From NCBI RefSeq assembly GCF_042643265.1, contig NZ_JBHRRZ010000015.1, forward strand, positions 124,001 through 188,000: 64,000 nt of DNA. Direction: 5' to 3'. The stretch comes from Virgibacillus_O sediminis. Its GTDB lineage: Bacteria > Bacillota > Bacilli > Bacillales > Amphibacillaceae. Below are positions 17,950-26,929 of the stretch, in pieces. The notes below the pieces were generated by a model. It was not told the DNA's origin. It saw only the letters and a list, made by a program, of their open reading frames with translations, and made no database searches. Numbering within the stretch: position 1 is the first letter of the stretch; each line of letters opens with the position of its first letter. The position numbers and the translations under genes were made by a program.

Positions 17950-20266
17950 TTTCTTCCTCCACAAGTGCCTGCTTGAGGACTTGATCTAAATGGCTGACCG
18001 GAACAAATGTCAGGCCATTGCGCACACTTTCCGGAATATCATCAATATCCTTTATATTTTCTTCAGGTATAATAATTGTGGAAATTCCAGCACGATGGGC
18101 ACTTAATGATTTCTCTTTAAGTCCCCCAATCGGAAGTACCCGACCACGGAGCGTAATTTCTCCCGTCATAGCTACCTCCCTCTTTACAGCCCTTCCTGTT
18201 AAAGCGGAAACAAGGGCCGTGGCCATTGTAATACCAGCTGAAGGTCCATCTTTCGGAGTAGCACCTTCAGGAACGTGGATATGAATATCATATTTCTCGT
18301 GGAAATCAGGTTCGATTCTCAGTTCTTCTGCACGGGAGCGGATATAACTGAAGGCAGCCTGGGCAGATTCCTGCATGACATCCCCTAATTTCCCTGTCAA
18401 GGTAAGCTTTCCTTTGCCACGATAATGGGAAACTTCAATGGACAGCGTATCACCGCCGGCTGAAGTATATGCCAGCCCTGTTGCTGCACCCACCTGATCT
18501 TCCTGCTCTTTCATACCGTAACGGTATACCGGCTTTCCAAGCAAGTCCTCTATACTTTTCTCCGTTACTATCACTCGCTTTTTCTCCTCAGAGATAATAA
18601 TTTTAGCTGTCTTCCGGCAAAGTGTGGCAAGCTGGCGTTCAAGGTTTCTCACACCTGCTTCCCGGGTATAGCGCCGGATCAGCTTCAGCAATGCATCATC
18701 TCTGACCTGCATATTACCTTTTTTCAGTCCGTTTTCTTTCAGCTGTTTCGGCAACAGATGTTCTTTGGCGATATGAAGCTTTTCTACCTCTGTATACCCC
18801 GGAATAGAAATAAGTTCCATCCGATCCAGCAAAGGTCCTGGTATATTATTGACATAGTTGGCTGTGGCGACAAATAATACATTGGATAAATCATAAGTCT
18901 CTTCAATGAAATGATCACTAAAATTAACATTTTGCTCAGGATCCAACACCTCAAGCATAGCTGATGACGGATCTCCACGGAAATCATTGGACATTTTGTC
19001 AATCTCATCTAAAAGGAACACTGGATTAATGGTTTCCGCTTTCTTCATACCCTGAATAATTCTTCCGGGCATTGCACCAATATAGGTCCTTCTGTGGCCT
19101 CTTATTTCAGCTTCGTCTCTAACTCCGCCAAGCGAGATTCTGACAAAATTGCGGTTGATGGAACGGGCAATCGATTTAGCCAATGATGTCTTCCCCACCC
19201 CTGGAGGGCCGACTAGACAGAGGATGGGACCTTTAATGGACTTTGTCAATTTTTGAACGGCCAGATACTCCAAGATGCGTTCTTTCACTTTCTCTAAGCC
19301 ATAGTGATCCTCATCAAGTATCTTTTCCGCTGTCGGAATTTCTATCGTATCACGGGTCCTTTTAGTCCAAGGCAAAGCAAGGAGCCAGTCCAGGTAGTTT
19401 CGGATAACAGAACTCTCCGCAGAACTTTGTGGCACCTTTTCATACCTTCCCAATTCCTTGAGTGCAACTTCCTTGATATGCTCAGGCATGTCGGACTGTT
19501 CCACCTCTTCCCGAAGTTGGCCGACCTCTCCTGTCTTTCCTTCTTTTTCACCTAGCTCCTTCTGAATTGCTTTCAATTGTTCACGAAGATAATACTCTTT
19601 TTGAGTTTTCTCCATGGAATTTTTCACACGCTGCCCGATCTTTTTTTCTAGGTCCAAAACCTTTTGCTCATTCGATATAAGTTTAACCAGGTGCTGGAGT
19701 CTTTCCTTAATATCCAGCATTTCAAGCAGCTCTTGTTTTTCTTTCACTTTGAGTGATAAATGCGAAGTAATAATATCAGCAAGCCTTCCCGGCTCTCCGA
19801 TATCAGTTACCGTATTCAATGTTTCCTGGGTAATCTTCTTTGAAATTTTTATATACTCTTCAAACTGGGACAGAAGGGAACGCATCAATGCTTCTTCTTC
19901 ATGGGGATCTCCCTGTATATCTTCCAGTTTCTCCACTTCCACCAGGAATTCATCTTCGTCTTCAACATAACGAATGATCTGTGCTCTATCCAGCCCTTCC
20001 ACAAGGACCCGCAGTGTTCCATTTGGAAGCTTGATCATCTGATTTACTTTTGCAGTTGTTCCGACATGATAGATATCCGATGTCTCCGGATCATCAATGC
20101 TCACTTTCTTCTGGGCGGCCAAAAAAATGATCTGGTCATCCATCATTGCCTTTTCCAGCGCGGCGACAGACTTATCTCTGCCTACGTCCAGATGCAGTAC
20201 CATGGAAGGAAAAACCAGAAGCCCGCGTAAAGGAAGGAGGGGAAGTTGAATTGGCTCATTTGGCAT
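17936..20266 (-). CDS. lonA: ATP-dependent protease LonA
   Basis: LonA is a soluble AAA+ serine protease for damaged and regulatory proteins. It has an N-terminal substrate-binding domain, Walker A GPPGVGKTSL (about residues 355-364), Walker B FLLDEIDKM, and the Ser-Lys dyad in KDGPSAGITMATAL (Ser near 677) and KEKSLSAHRAGI. The length of 776 is standard. In B. subtilis lonB lies between clpX and lonA; here only 211 bases separate them. Confidence 0.97.
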   Translation of the reverse strand: MPNEPIQLPLLPLRGLLVFPSMVLHLDVGRDKSVAALEKAMMDDQIIFLAAQKKVSIDDPETSDIYHVGTTAKVNQMIKLPNGTLRVLVEGLDRAQIIRYVEDEDEFLVEVEKLEDIQGDPHEEEALMRSLLSQFEEYIKISKKITQETLNTVTDIGEPGRLADIITSHLSLKVKEKQELLEMLDIKERLQHLVKLISNEQKVLDLEKKIGQRVKNSMEKTQKEYYLREQLKAIQKELGEKEGKTGEVGQLREEVEQSDMPEHIKEVALKELGRYEKVPQSSAESSVIRNYLDWLLALPWTKRTRDTIEIPTAEKILDEDHYGLEKVKERILEYLAVQKLTKSIKGPILCLVGPPGVGKTSLAKSIARSINRNFVRISLGGVRDEAEIRGHRRTYIGAMPGRIIQGMKKAETINPVFLLDEIDKMSNDFRGDPSSAMLEVLDPEQNVNFSDHFIEETYDLSNVLFVATANYVNNIPGPLLDRMELISIPGYTEVEKLHIAKEHLLPKQLKENGLKKGNMQVRDDALLKLIRRYTREAGVRNLERQLATLCRKTAKIIISEEKKRVIVTEKSIEDLLGKPVYRYGMKEQEDQVGAATGLAYTSAGGDTLSIEVSHYRGKGKLTLTGKLGDVMQESAQAAFSYIRSRAEELRIEPDFHEKYDIHIHVPEGATPKDGPSAGITMATALVSALTGRAVKREVAMTGEITLRGRVLPIGGLKEKSLSAHRAGISTIIIPEENIKDIDDIPESVRNGLTFVPVSHLDQVLKQALVEEENEDN

Positions 20267-20477
20267 AAATATGTACCTCCATCGTAATTAGGTATTATTT
20301 CGTCTTATGTACGTTCTTAAAGTTTATAGAAAACTCACCTGTTTGTAAATGTTTAATACAGACAATCCCTGTCTGCCCATTGATATCAAAAGACTGACCA
20401 AAGCATATCCCTTCAGCCTGAATAGCGAAGAAGTTATACACCAGGTCAGTCTTCCCAAATTGATAAATTTTTATGAA

Positions 20478-21755
20478 TTAGGCACTTTCTTTTGGAAGTG
20501 TTTTGTTACCTTCCTTGACTGTTCCGTCCCTGAATACCAATTTAGGACTTCCATCTTCCCTAATAATCGTATCCTTGGTTATGATGCACTTCTCTACATC
20601 TTCTCTGGAAGGAAGCTCGAACATCACATCAAGCATAATTCCTTCGATGATGGAGCGGAGACCCCTGGCCCCTGTTTTGCGTTCAATTGCTTTCTTCGCA
20701 ATTTCCTCTAAAGCTCCTTCTTCAAAATCCAGTTCCACATCATCAATTTGGAATAGTTTATTATATTGTTTAACCAATGCGTTTTTCGGCTTCGTGAGAA
20801 TTTCCACCAATGCTTCCTCATCCAATGGAGTAAGACTGGCCACTACTGGAATCCTTCCGATAAACTCAGGAATAAGACCATATCGCAGCAGGTCTTCCGG
20901 CAATACTTTTTCCAGCAGTTCAGCGGGCTCAAGATTTTCCTGCTCGGCATTCGAACCAAAACCGATGACCTTCTCACCAAGACGGCGCTTGATAACTTGG
21001 TCAATACCATCGAAAGCTCCCCCTACGATAAACAGGATATTAGTCGTATCGATTTGGATGAACTCCTGATGTGGATGTTTACGGCCTCCCTGTGGCGGCA
21101 CACTGGCAACAGTACCTTCCAGGATCTTAAGAAGGGCTTGTTGAACGCCTTCTCCAGAAACATCCCGTGTTATTGATGGGTTTTCAGATTTACGGGCAAC
21201 TTTATCAATCTCATCTATATAGATGATGCCTTTCTCTGCTTTCTCCACATCGTAATCAGCAGCCTGGATAAGCTTCAGCAGGATATTTTCCACATCTTCC
21301 CCTACATAGCCGGCTTCTGTCAAAGAAGTCGCGTCGGCCATAGCAAACGGGACATTGATAATTCTTGCAAGCGTCTGAGCAAGCAGTGTTTTACCACTTC
21401 CGGTCGGTCCCAGCATTGCAATATTACTTTTTGCAAGCTCTACGTCATCCGCATTTTTCGGTGAATTAATCCGCTTATAATGATTGTATACAGCAACAGA
21501 TAGGTTCTTTTTCGCCTTATCCTGGCCGATCACATAATCATCCAGCGTTTCTCTGATTTCTTTCGGTTTAGGAATCTCTTTCAACTCAACTTCCTCATCG
21601 GTGCCGAGTTCTTCTTCCACAATTTCCGTACAGAGTTCAATACATTCATCACATATATATACACCAGGCCCCGCAACCAGTTTACGGACCTGCTCCTGAC
21701 TCTTTCCGCAGAATGAGCACTTCAATTGCCCTTTTTCTTCATTAAATTTGAACAT
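20478..21755 (-). CDS. clpX: ATP-dependent Clp protease ATP-binding subunit ClpX
   Basis: ClpX is the unfoldase that feeds ClpP. The N-terminal zinc domain has CSFCGKSQEQV and YICDECIELC. Walker A is GPTGSGKTLLAQ (about residue 117), and the pore loop and IGF loop (VIGFGS, for ClpP docking) are present. The length of 425 is normal. It has its own leader after tig. Confidence 0.97.
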   Translation of the reverse strand: MFKFNEEKGQLKCSFCGKSQEQVRKLVAGPGVYICDECIELCTEIVEEELGTDEEVELKEIPKPKEIRETLDDYVIGQDKAKKNLSVAVYNHYKRINSPKNADDVELAKSNIAMLGPTGSGKTLLAQTLARIINVPFAMADATSLTEAGYVGEDVENILLKLIQAADYDVEKAEKGIIYIDEIDKVARKSENPSITRDVSGEGVQQALLKILEGTVASVPPQGGRKHPHQEFIQIDTTNILFIVGGAFDGIDQVIKRRLGEKVIGFGSNAEQENLEPAELLEKVLPEDLLRYGLIPEFIGRIPVVASLTPLDEEALVEILTKPKNALVKQYNKLFQIDDVELDFEEGALEEIAKKAIERKTGARGLRSIIEGIMLDVMFELPSREDVEKCIITKDTIIREDGSPKLVFRDGTVKEGNKTLPKESA

Positions 21756-22074
21756 TCAATTCACCCCTAAAAGTTTATATCTGCTCCCATTTTCAGTTAG
21801 GTACAACTTTTATAGTCATCATATCAGATGAATATTAAATTACAAAACAATACACCTTTTAAGCAGGGATTATATCAATTATGGCCAATTTCAGGGAAAA
21901 GTCAAACATATTTACTTATACTATATGTCCAATCCTGGATTTAAGTAGCAAAATCAACATTTAACCGGCCAACTCCCTCTAATAAATATGGATAAAATGG
22001 AAACAAGGTGCGAATGTTCGCACCTTGTCCAATTATTTTCCCTATTCACCTGTACCTAAACATTTAATAGGTTA
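21756..22074. other. Intergenic region between tig and clpX with the tig terminator
   Basis: The tig terminator lies at 22003-22029 (stem CAAGGTGCGAA/TTCGCACCTTG). The rest is AT-rich leader for clpX in which I see no open frame with a ribosome-binding site. Confidence 0.6.
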
Positions 22075-23361
22075 TTATACTGCTTTGCTGTTTTCGACAA
22101 GAAAGTCGATAGCTTTTCTGAATTTGAGATCCTCTTCGATGGCATTCGTGTTTCCGCCAAGCATCTGCTTAAGCTGTTCTTTATCAGTACCGTACATGGA
22201 AGCCATGTTCTCAAGCTCTGCATCAACATCTTCTTCGGAAACCTCGAGGTTTTCTGCATTTACAATAGCATCCAATGTCAGATTTGTCTTCACTCGCTTC
22301 TCAGCATCTTCTTTCATTTGCTCTTTCAATGCTGATTCGTCTTGACCGGAGAATTGGGAATACATTTCCATCGTCATTCCCTGCATTTGAAGACGCTGTT
22401 CAAATTCACGCACCATCTGATCCAATTCTGTTTCAACCATTACTTCTGGAATGTCAACGTCTGCATTCTCGGAGGCTTTTTCCAGCAAGGTTTCCCGCTT
22501 CTGGTTTTCAGCATCCTGTTTCTTCTGGGATTCAAGTTCTTCTTTTTTCTTTTTCTTAAGATCATCCAGTGTTTCAGCTTCTTCATCTACATCTACAGCG
22601 AATTCATCATCCAGTTCTGGAAGCTCTTTGTATTTCACTTCATGGATTTTCACTTTAAAAGTAGCATTTTTACCAGCCAGTTCTTCCGCATGGTAATCTT
22701 CAGGGAAGGTTACTTCGATTTCTGTATCGGCATCGATATCTTTACCGATCAACTGTTCTTCAAAGCCGGGAATGAATTGGCCGGAACCAATTTCCAAGGA
22801 ATGGTTTTCCCCTTTTCCGCCTTCAAATGCCTCGCCGTCGAGGAATCCTTCAAAGTCGATGACCACTGTATCTCCTTCTTCGACTGTCCCTTCCTCTTTT
22901 ACGACAAGTTCTGCATGGTCTTGGCGGAGTTTTTCAATTGTTTCTTCGACTTCTTCGTCAGTTACTTCCACAGATTGTTCTTCCACTTCCAGGCCTTTAT
23001 AATCGCCCAGAGATACTTCCGGCTTCACTTGGACTTTTGCAGTGAAAACAAGGTCTTCCCCGCGCTCGATATTCTCGATGTCCACCTCTGGCTGTTCAAT
23101 TGGCTCAATGCCTGTTTCATCAATCGCCTGAACATAGGCATTTGGAAGTACAATATCTACTGCATCTTGATAGAGTGATTCTACGCCAAAACGGCTTTCA
23201 AAGATTTTACGCGGAATTTTCCCTTTTCGGAATCCAGGTATCTGAATATCCTTGCGTACTTTTTTGAATGCTTGATCCAAAGCTTTCTCGAATTCGTCCG
23301 CAGAAACTTCGAACGTTAATACTCCAACATTTCCCTCTTGTTTTTCCCATTTTGCTGACAT
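22075..23361 (-). CDS. tig: Trigger factor (ribosome-associated chaperone)
   Basis: Trigger factor binds at the ribosome exit tunnel. The ribosome-binding signature appears as IPGFRKGKIPRKIFESRFG (about residues 40-58). The FKBP-type prolyl isomerase domain follows (VVIDFEGFLDGEAFEGGKGE), and the C-terminal arms form the substrate cradle. The ATG at 23361 (MSAKWEKQEGN) follows GGAGGG and matches the usual start; the upstream ATG at 23376 adds MEGIV. Confidence 0.97.
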   Translation of the reverse strand: MSAKWEKQEGNVGVLTFEVSADEFEKALDQAFKKVRKDIQIPGFRKGKIPRKIFESRFGVESLYQDAVDIVLPNAYVQAIDETGIEPIEQPEVDIENIERGEDLVFTAKVQVKPEVSLGDYKGLEVEEQSVEVTDEEVEETIEKLRQDHAELVVKEEGTVEEGDTVVIDFEGFLDGEAFEGGKGENHSLEIGSGQFIPGFEEQLIGKDIDADTEIEVTFPEDYHAEELAGKNATFKVKIHEVKYKELPELDDEFAVDVDEEAETLDDLKKKKKEELESQKKQDAENQKRETLLEKASENADVDIPEVMVETELDQMVREFEQRLQMQGMTMEMYSQFSGQDESALKEQMKEDAEKRVKTNLTLDAIVNAENLEVSEEDVDAELENMASMYGTDKEQLKQMLGGNTNAIEEDLKFRKAIDFLVENSKAV

Positions 23362-23500
23362 TACTATTCCCTCCAAAATCTATTGAGTCATTCATTTTTC
23401 ACGTTCATACAATCAGCATGATCTTCTTGATGCTAAATTTGCAACCATCTTATTATAACATAATTATATTGCCTTTCAAGCATTTGACAAGGCGATCATA

Positions 23501-24487
23501 TCAATCTTCAATCACACTATAATATAAAACATCACATAGCTTTATTTCTTCCATATACTCCTCAACAGCCGGGTCGGCTTTAATCACGGACTCATTATGT
23601 ACATTCAAGTATTCTTTGCCTACAGTACGCAGGGCCTCGGCCACTTGTAGAGCATCTTCATACGGCGGGATGATTGGAAAACGGACATATAAATATCGGT
23701 AGAGCAAGTCATTCAGCAGATGGAACAATGATGGATTCTTTTGTTCTATTTCACTTATAAGCAACCCGATCTGCTTAGCCAGCCCATTCACCTGTATCCC
23801 GCCTGTCTCATTCGGTACCACTGTAATCTGTTGACCAAGCTTATGTACGGTAACCTCCTTGGATGATTCTGCATCTTGGAGCCATAGGAATATTGACGTT
23901 TTGACTACCGGATGGACTTTTGGTTCCATTAAATATTTTAATAGTCTTTCCGGTTCTACGGTATTTGATTTCCTTAAGCTCTCGACAAGCCGCCATTGTT
24001 TTCTATGATCTTCTTCTTCCACGGCCTGCCAGAATTCACCTATGTGTGTTTTGCTATCCTCAATGACCAGATCATTCTGCATTTTTTTACTCATATCATA
24101 AAGCTGTTCAAATTGTTCTTTAAGCGCGGAAGGTATACTCTCACCTTCAAGTTCCACTTCCACTTGTTCCATCAGCAGGTCATATTGATTAGTTTGAAAT
24201 AGTATGGTCAAGTAGATATGTACGTAATGGAAATAATGCTCATCCCTATATCCGAGCAACTCTTCACATAGTTCCTGGGCCTCACTGTATCTTCCCAGTT
24301 CCATCAGACAAATTAGTTTTCCTATTATGATTTCATGATTGTCCACGTGGTAGCTCAACAGCTGGTCCAACTTTGCCAGCGCTTCATCATATCTCTTCTC
24401 TTTTAATGCCTTCAAACTCTCTTCTTCTAAGGCAAATTTCCATTTAGGAAAAAGTATTATATTGTCGTTAGCAGACTGCTGCGCCAT
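23501..24487 (-). CDS. ysoA: YsoA, TPR-repeat protein
   Basis: This 328-residue, mostly helical protein has tetratricopeptide-like repeats in its N-terminal third (EESLKALKEKRYDEALAKLD, then LICLMELGRYSEAQELCEEL). Upstream of tig, B. subtilis has ysoA, a TPR protein of the same size, so synteny gives the name. Its function is unknown. The ATG follows GGAAGGGGGAG. It is the last intact host gene before the prophage. Confidence 0.85.
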   Translation of the reverse strand: MAQQSANDNIILFPKWKFALEEESLKALKEKRYDEALAKLDQLLSYHVDNHEIIIGKLICLMELGRYSEAQELCEELLGYRDEHYFHYVHIYLTILFQTNQYDLLMEQVEVELEGESIPSALKEQFEQLYDMSKKMQNDLVIEDSKTHIGEFWQAVEEEDHRKQWRLVESLRKSNTVEPERLLKYLMEPKVHPVVKTSIFLWLQDAESSKEVTVHKLGQQITVVPNETGGIQVNGLAKQIGLLISEIEQKNPSLFHLLNDLLYRYLYVRFPIIPPYEDALQVAEALRTVGKEYLNVHNESVIKADPAVEEYMEEIKLCDVLYYSVIED

Positions 24488-24624
24488 TCCTTCTCCCCCT
24501 TCCCTCCATTGTTAGTATTCATGGTTCTTTTAATAGATATACATTCTCACAGCTTTTATGTATAAAATGATTCCCGAAAAATATAAAAGAGAAACCTAAA
24601 TAATTATAGGTTTCTCTCCGCTGA

Positions 24625-24672
24625 CGTCCCAGGCAGGATTCGAACCTGCGACCCACAGCTTAGAAGGCTGTT
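24625..24672 (-). tRNA. 3' fragment of tRNA-Arg(UCU), the attL core
   Basis: On the minus strand the anticodon arm (ACAGC, loop CTTCTAA, GCTGT), variable loop, T arm (GCAGG TTCGAAT CCTGC) and acceptor strand CTGGGAC with discriminator G are all present. The D arm and 5' acceptor strand are missing: upstream bases read GGTAACAA instead. The anticodon is at 24662-24664. This is a normal tRNA integration scar. The complete gene is expected at the far (right) prophage end, where phage att DNA restores it. CCA is not encoded. Confidence 0.9.
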
Positions 24673-24740
24673 GTTGTTACCGGGTACGAAACGGATGTTC
24701 TATGAAAAACCTTGAGTTTATAGGGTTTTGATTTTGCTTT

Positions 24741-24801
24741 ATGGGGTTAAGTATGTTCATTTCCGACCCCAAATGAGGAGTTTCAACCCCAGTTCAACCC
24801 C
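24741..24801. repeat. Repeated CAACCCCA-type motifs near attL, possible integrase arm sites
   Basis: TTCAACCCCA occurs twice (near 24782 and 24793), CGACCCCAAA once (24764) and the inverse ATGGGGTTAA once (24741-24750). Clustered short repeats 70-130 bases inside an att core are typical of arm-type sites of tyrosine integrases. This is inference, as the integrase is not in view. Confidence 0.45.
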
Positions 24802-24962
24802 ATTTACCTTTCCCATGATACCATTCCTTCTATTATATAGGAAGAAACACAAATACTCCTCCATAAATAAATACAGTTATAAGTACCAAACTTGGTTTTA
24901 GGAATGTACCACCTCAGGTTTCAAGCCTAGGTTACCTAATAAGAACGACTCCTTACCCCTGC

Positions 24963-25340
24963 CTAACAAGTAATTTCCTCTGTAAAGCATATATATTTCA
25001 TAGCTAACCCACAAGTATTTTGTAATTGCATCATTTCTTCATCACTAATACTCTTACAATGAGCAATTTTATTTCGAATGGGGACGGTTCTTAGCAACTG
25101 TAGGTAAACGTCTTTAGGAAGTTCAGAAAAACAGGGGTATGCTCGCAGGATGGAGACAAGTTCGTGGTAATAGAAGGAGTCAAATCGTTTGGAGTGAGGT
25201 TTATATTTCATCGCAATGGGAGCTTGGACCTGCCAGCCGATTCCATATGTTTTCTCCATTGTCATTTCAATGTATTGCCCCAGCCCGGTTTCTAATTCGT
25301 ACAGCAACCCATAGGCTTCTTTCATGTATTCAGTTTTCAT
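24963..25340 (-). CDS. HEPN-like protein with an RxxxxH motif, possible RNase or Abi-type effector
   Basis: The 125-residue all-alpha protein ends with PIRNKIAHCKSISDEEMMQL. RNKIAH fits the R-x4-H signature of HEPN RNase domains, which are frequent in abortive-infection and toxin-antitoxin systems. The ATG at 25340 has AAGGAG nine bases upstream. It is the gene nearest attL, a usual place for lysogenic conversion genes. No partner nucleotidyltransferase (MNT) gene is next to it. The motif is seen; the RNase function is inferred. Confidence 0.6.
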   Translation of the reverse strand: MKTEYMKEAYGLLYELETGLGQYIEMTMEKTYGIGWQVQAPIAMKYKPHSKRFDSFYYHELVSILRAYPCFSELPKDVYLQLLRTVPIRNKIAHCKSISDEEMMQLQNTCGLAMKYICFTEEITC

Positions 25341-25453
25341 TTGACTATTCTCCTTAATACTCTCAATTAATAACTATGCAAATGGTGCTATATATAATAA
25401 AGGTTCGACATGGTTAAATGAATTCCTGCATAAAAACCAATCTTTCCCAAAAT

Positions 25454-25477
25454 AATAGCCCCCAACCGAGGGGCTAT
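25454..25477. terminator. AATAGCCCC hairpin, left member of a flanking pair
   Basis: AATAGCCCC and GGGGCTATT form a 9-bp stem. A near copy lies at 25892-25917, on the other side of the 84-codon gene. Confidence 0.6.
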
Positions 25478-25636
25478 TCAATAAGTACATTCAGGATACT
25501 ATCCAAAGGAATTACGTTTCGATTTCCAGCATTTAACTGAATGTGTTTATTTAAAGTATTGATGGGTTAAAATTCCGGCTATTACTAATGAATAAATTTC
25601 CTAGCCAAAGAATACCTTTCATTGGAGGTGCTAAAA

Positions 25637-25891
25637 ATGAGTGATTATAAAAGATATGAAAGAATTGCGAAGATGTGCAGAGAAATCCTTGATGACGAGG
25701 AACCCTTTTATTGGAACTTAGATTTATCAGATAGACAAAAGGATTATACAATTGATTTTCTGTTAAGGGCTGTCCTAGGGTTTGCGGAAAAAGAAGTCGA
25801 AGAACGGTACACAGACCATCTAAATTACATTGAGGAAAAGTTTTATTCGGCATATAACAAAATAACAGACCGTGAAATTTACCCTTACTAA
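25637..25891 (+). CDS. Small acidic protein of unknown function
   Basis: The 84-residue protein (MSDYKRYERIAKMCREILDD...) is helical and acidic with no membrane segment. The ATG at 25637 follows GGAGGTG with good spacing; the longer frame to 25622 lacks a site. It is on the opposite strand to the phage genes, with its own terminator, bracketed by two matching hairpins: the form of a moron (autonomous accessory gene). I do not recognise a family. Confidence 0.65.
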   Translation: MSDYKRYERIAKMCREILDDEEPFYWNLDLSDRQKDYTIDFLLRAVLGFAEKEVEERYTDHLNYIEEKFYSAYNKITDREIYPY

Positions 25892-25917
25892 AATAGCCCC
25901 CTCAAAAGAGGGGCTAT
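25892..25917 (+). terminator. AATAGCCCC hairpin terminator, right member of a flanking pair
   Basis: AATAGCCCC, loop CTCAAAAGA, GGGGCTAT directly after the stop of the 84-residue gene. Confidence 0.65.
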
Positions 25918-26292
25918 CTCATAGTCCCAAGCTTTCCACACCTGAGACAATAGTATAAGAGCTGATAGGAATCTAATTTTACCATATTTCTATCTTTAAT
26001 CAATGACTGACTTGGCTGAGGAAATAGCACCTTTTACGGCAGAGGACACTCTAATCATGAAGAAATACCATGCCATTAACATAATTAGAGCTGGGAGGTC
26101 GGGATAAACAAACCGGTTAACGTAAAATTGAACAGGCCGCCTAATTCTCGAAAATAAAGTATGATGTTTAAGTATATTTTGGTTAAAAATACTAATACTG
26201 TAGCTGTGCTACCTTTATGTTCTGGAAGGCCCTATACTATACCTCTCTCGAAGCAGACAAATTCCTCGGGCGTAATAACCTGAGGTCTTTTT
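25918..26292. other. Gene-free AT-rich interval
   Basis: No open frame with a ribosome-binding site is seen. Near its right end CCTCGGG...CCTGAGG followed by TCTTTTTTT (26259-26292) would act as a plus-strand terminator, suggesting a plus-strand transcript of unknown content or convergent protection of yolD. Confidence 0.4.
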
Positions 26293-26613
26293 TTAATCAA
26301 TCCAGGCGCCAGTTATATTAGGCAGCGGGATGCAATCGTTATTTATCTGTATGTATTGACTGAGGACATCAACGCTTAACAGCTTCCCTTTGGTTTTGTG
26401 ATAATAATGATTCTTAAAGTATTCTATCTCCACAGTGAGATCATCTTTTAGGGCCAGCTGCAAAGCAATATTAATATCTTCAATTTGATGGTCGTTAAGC
26501 ATGGGTCTCTCCCTGTAATCCTGCTGCTTCCACATCTCCTCCAATAGCTTGGTGTGCTCCGGCATCATTATAGAAGTCCATTTTTTTGTTCCACGATCGT
26601 TTACTTTTCCCAT
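26293..26613 (-). CDS. yolD: YolD-like protein
   Basis: The 106-residue protein matches the YolD family of SPbeta and other Bacillus phages (MGKVNDRGTKKWTSIMMPEH, then an helical region and IEYFKNHYYHKTKGKLL). YolD genes are usually paired with a Y-family DNA polymerase (UvrX/YqjW) under SOS control. Here no polymerase gene follows. The ATG at 26613 follows AGGAGGATG; the longer frame to 26688 runs through the promoter. A LexA box lies 36 bases upstream. Confidence 0.85.
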   Translation of the reverse strand: MGKVNDRGTKKWTSIMMPEHTKLLEEMWKQQDYRERPMLNDHQIEDINIALQLALKDDLTVEIEYFKNHYYHKTKGKLLSVDVLSQYIQINNDCIPLPNITGAWID

Positions 26614-26648
26614 TATACTTTCATCCTCCTGATAAGAATATACGTTCG

Positions 26649-26660
26649 GAACCTTTGTTC
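26649..26660 (-). promoter_or_regulatory. LexA (DinR) box upstream of yolD
   Basis: GAAC-CTTT-GTTC matches the Bacillus GAAC-N4-GTTC core at all eight fixed bases. It lies just downstream of a likely promoter (TTGCAT, 18 bases, TAGTAT), near the start point, so it should repress yolD until DNA damage. Confidence 0.75.
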
Positions 26661-26929
26661 TTATACTACCACTGAGCAGAAGAATCATGCAAAGTTAATT
26701 TTAGGGCTGTCAGGAAATATATGTTTTGGGAATCCGAATCCACTCTGAGGAGATTGCAGATAGGGAAAAGCCCTTAGGTATAAGGACTTTCCATTATTTA
26801 TTGTTGCTTCAAATCATAACTGTAAACACAAAGTGGAGTTTATAGTCTTAAAAATGTAATATTTTCCTTTCTTGAAAAATATCCTCATTAATGAGATTAT
26901 ATAGTTATAATAAGAAGGGATGGGAGGAC

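Larger units (their letters stand above)
24488..24962. other. Host-prophage junction (attL region)
   Basis: This gene-free 475-base interval holds the ysoA promoter region, the 3' part of a tRNA-Arg gene and repeated CAACCCCA-type motifs. I see no open frame with a plausible start here. Confidence 0.6.

Noticed and set aside
22342..23178. 278-residue plus-strand open frame opposite tig
   Set aside because: It lies entirely antisense to trigger factor, is rich in Phe/Cys as expected of a shadow frame, and has no ribosome-binding site.
24625..24672. Complete tRNA gene
   Set aside because: The D arm and 5' acceptor strand are missing; upstream bases do not match a tRNA-Arg. It is the att-derived 3' fragment.
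26240..26305. TTG-started remnant overlapping the yolD stop (IKKRPQVITPEEFVCFER)
   Set aside because: Only about 22 codons with no ribosome-binding site; could be a decayed partner gene but cannot be supported.
26763..26795. AAAGCCCTTA...TAAGGACTTT hairpin near the small membrane gene
   Set aside because: The stem has mismatches and no T tract on either strand, so a terminator call is not justified.
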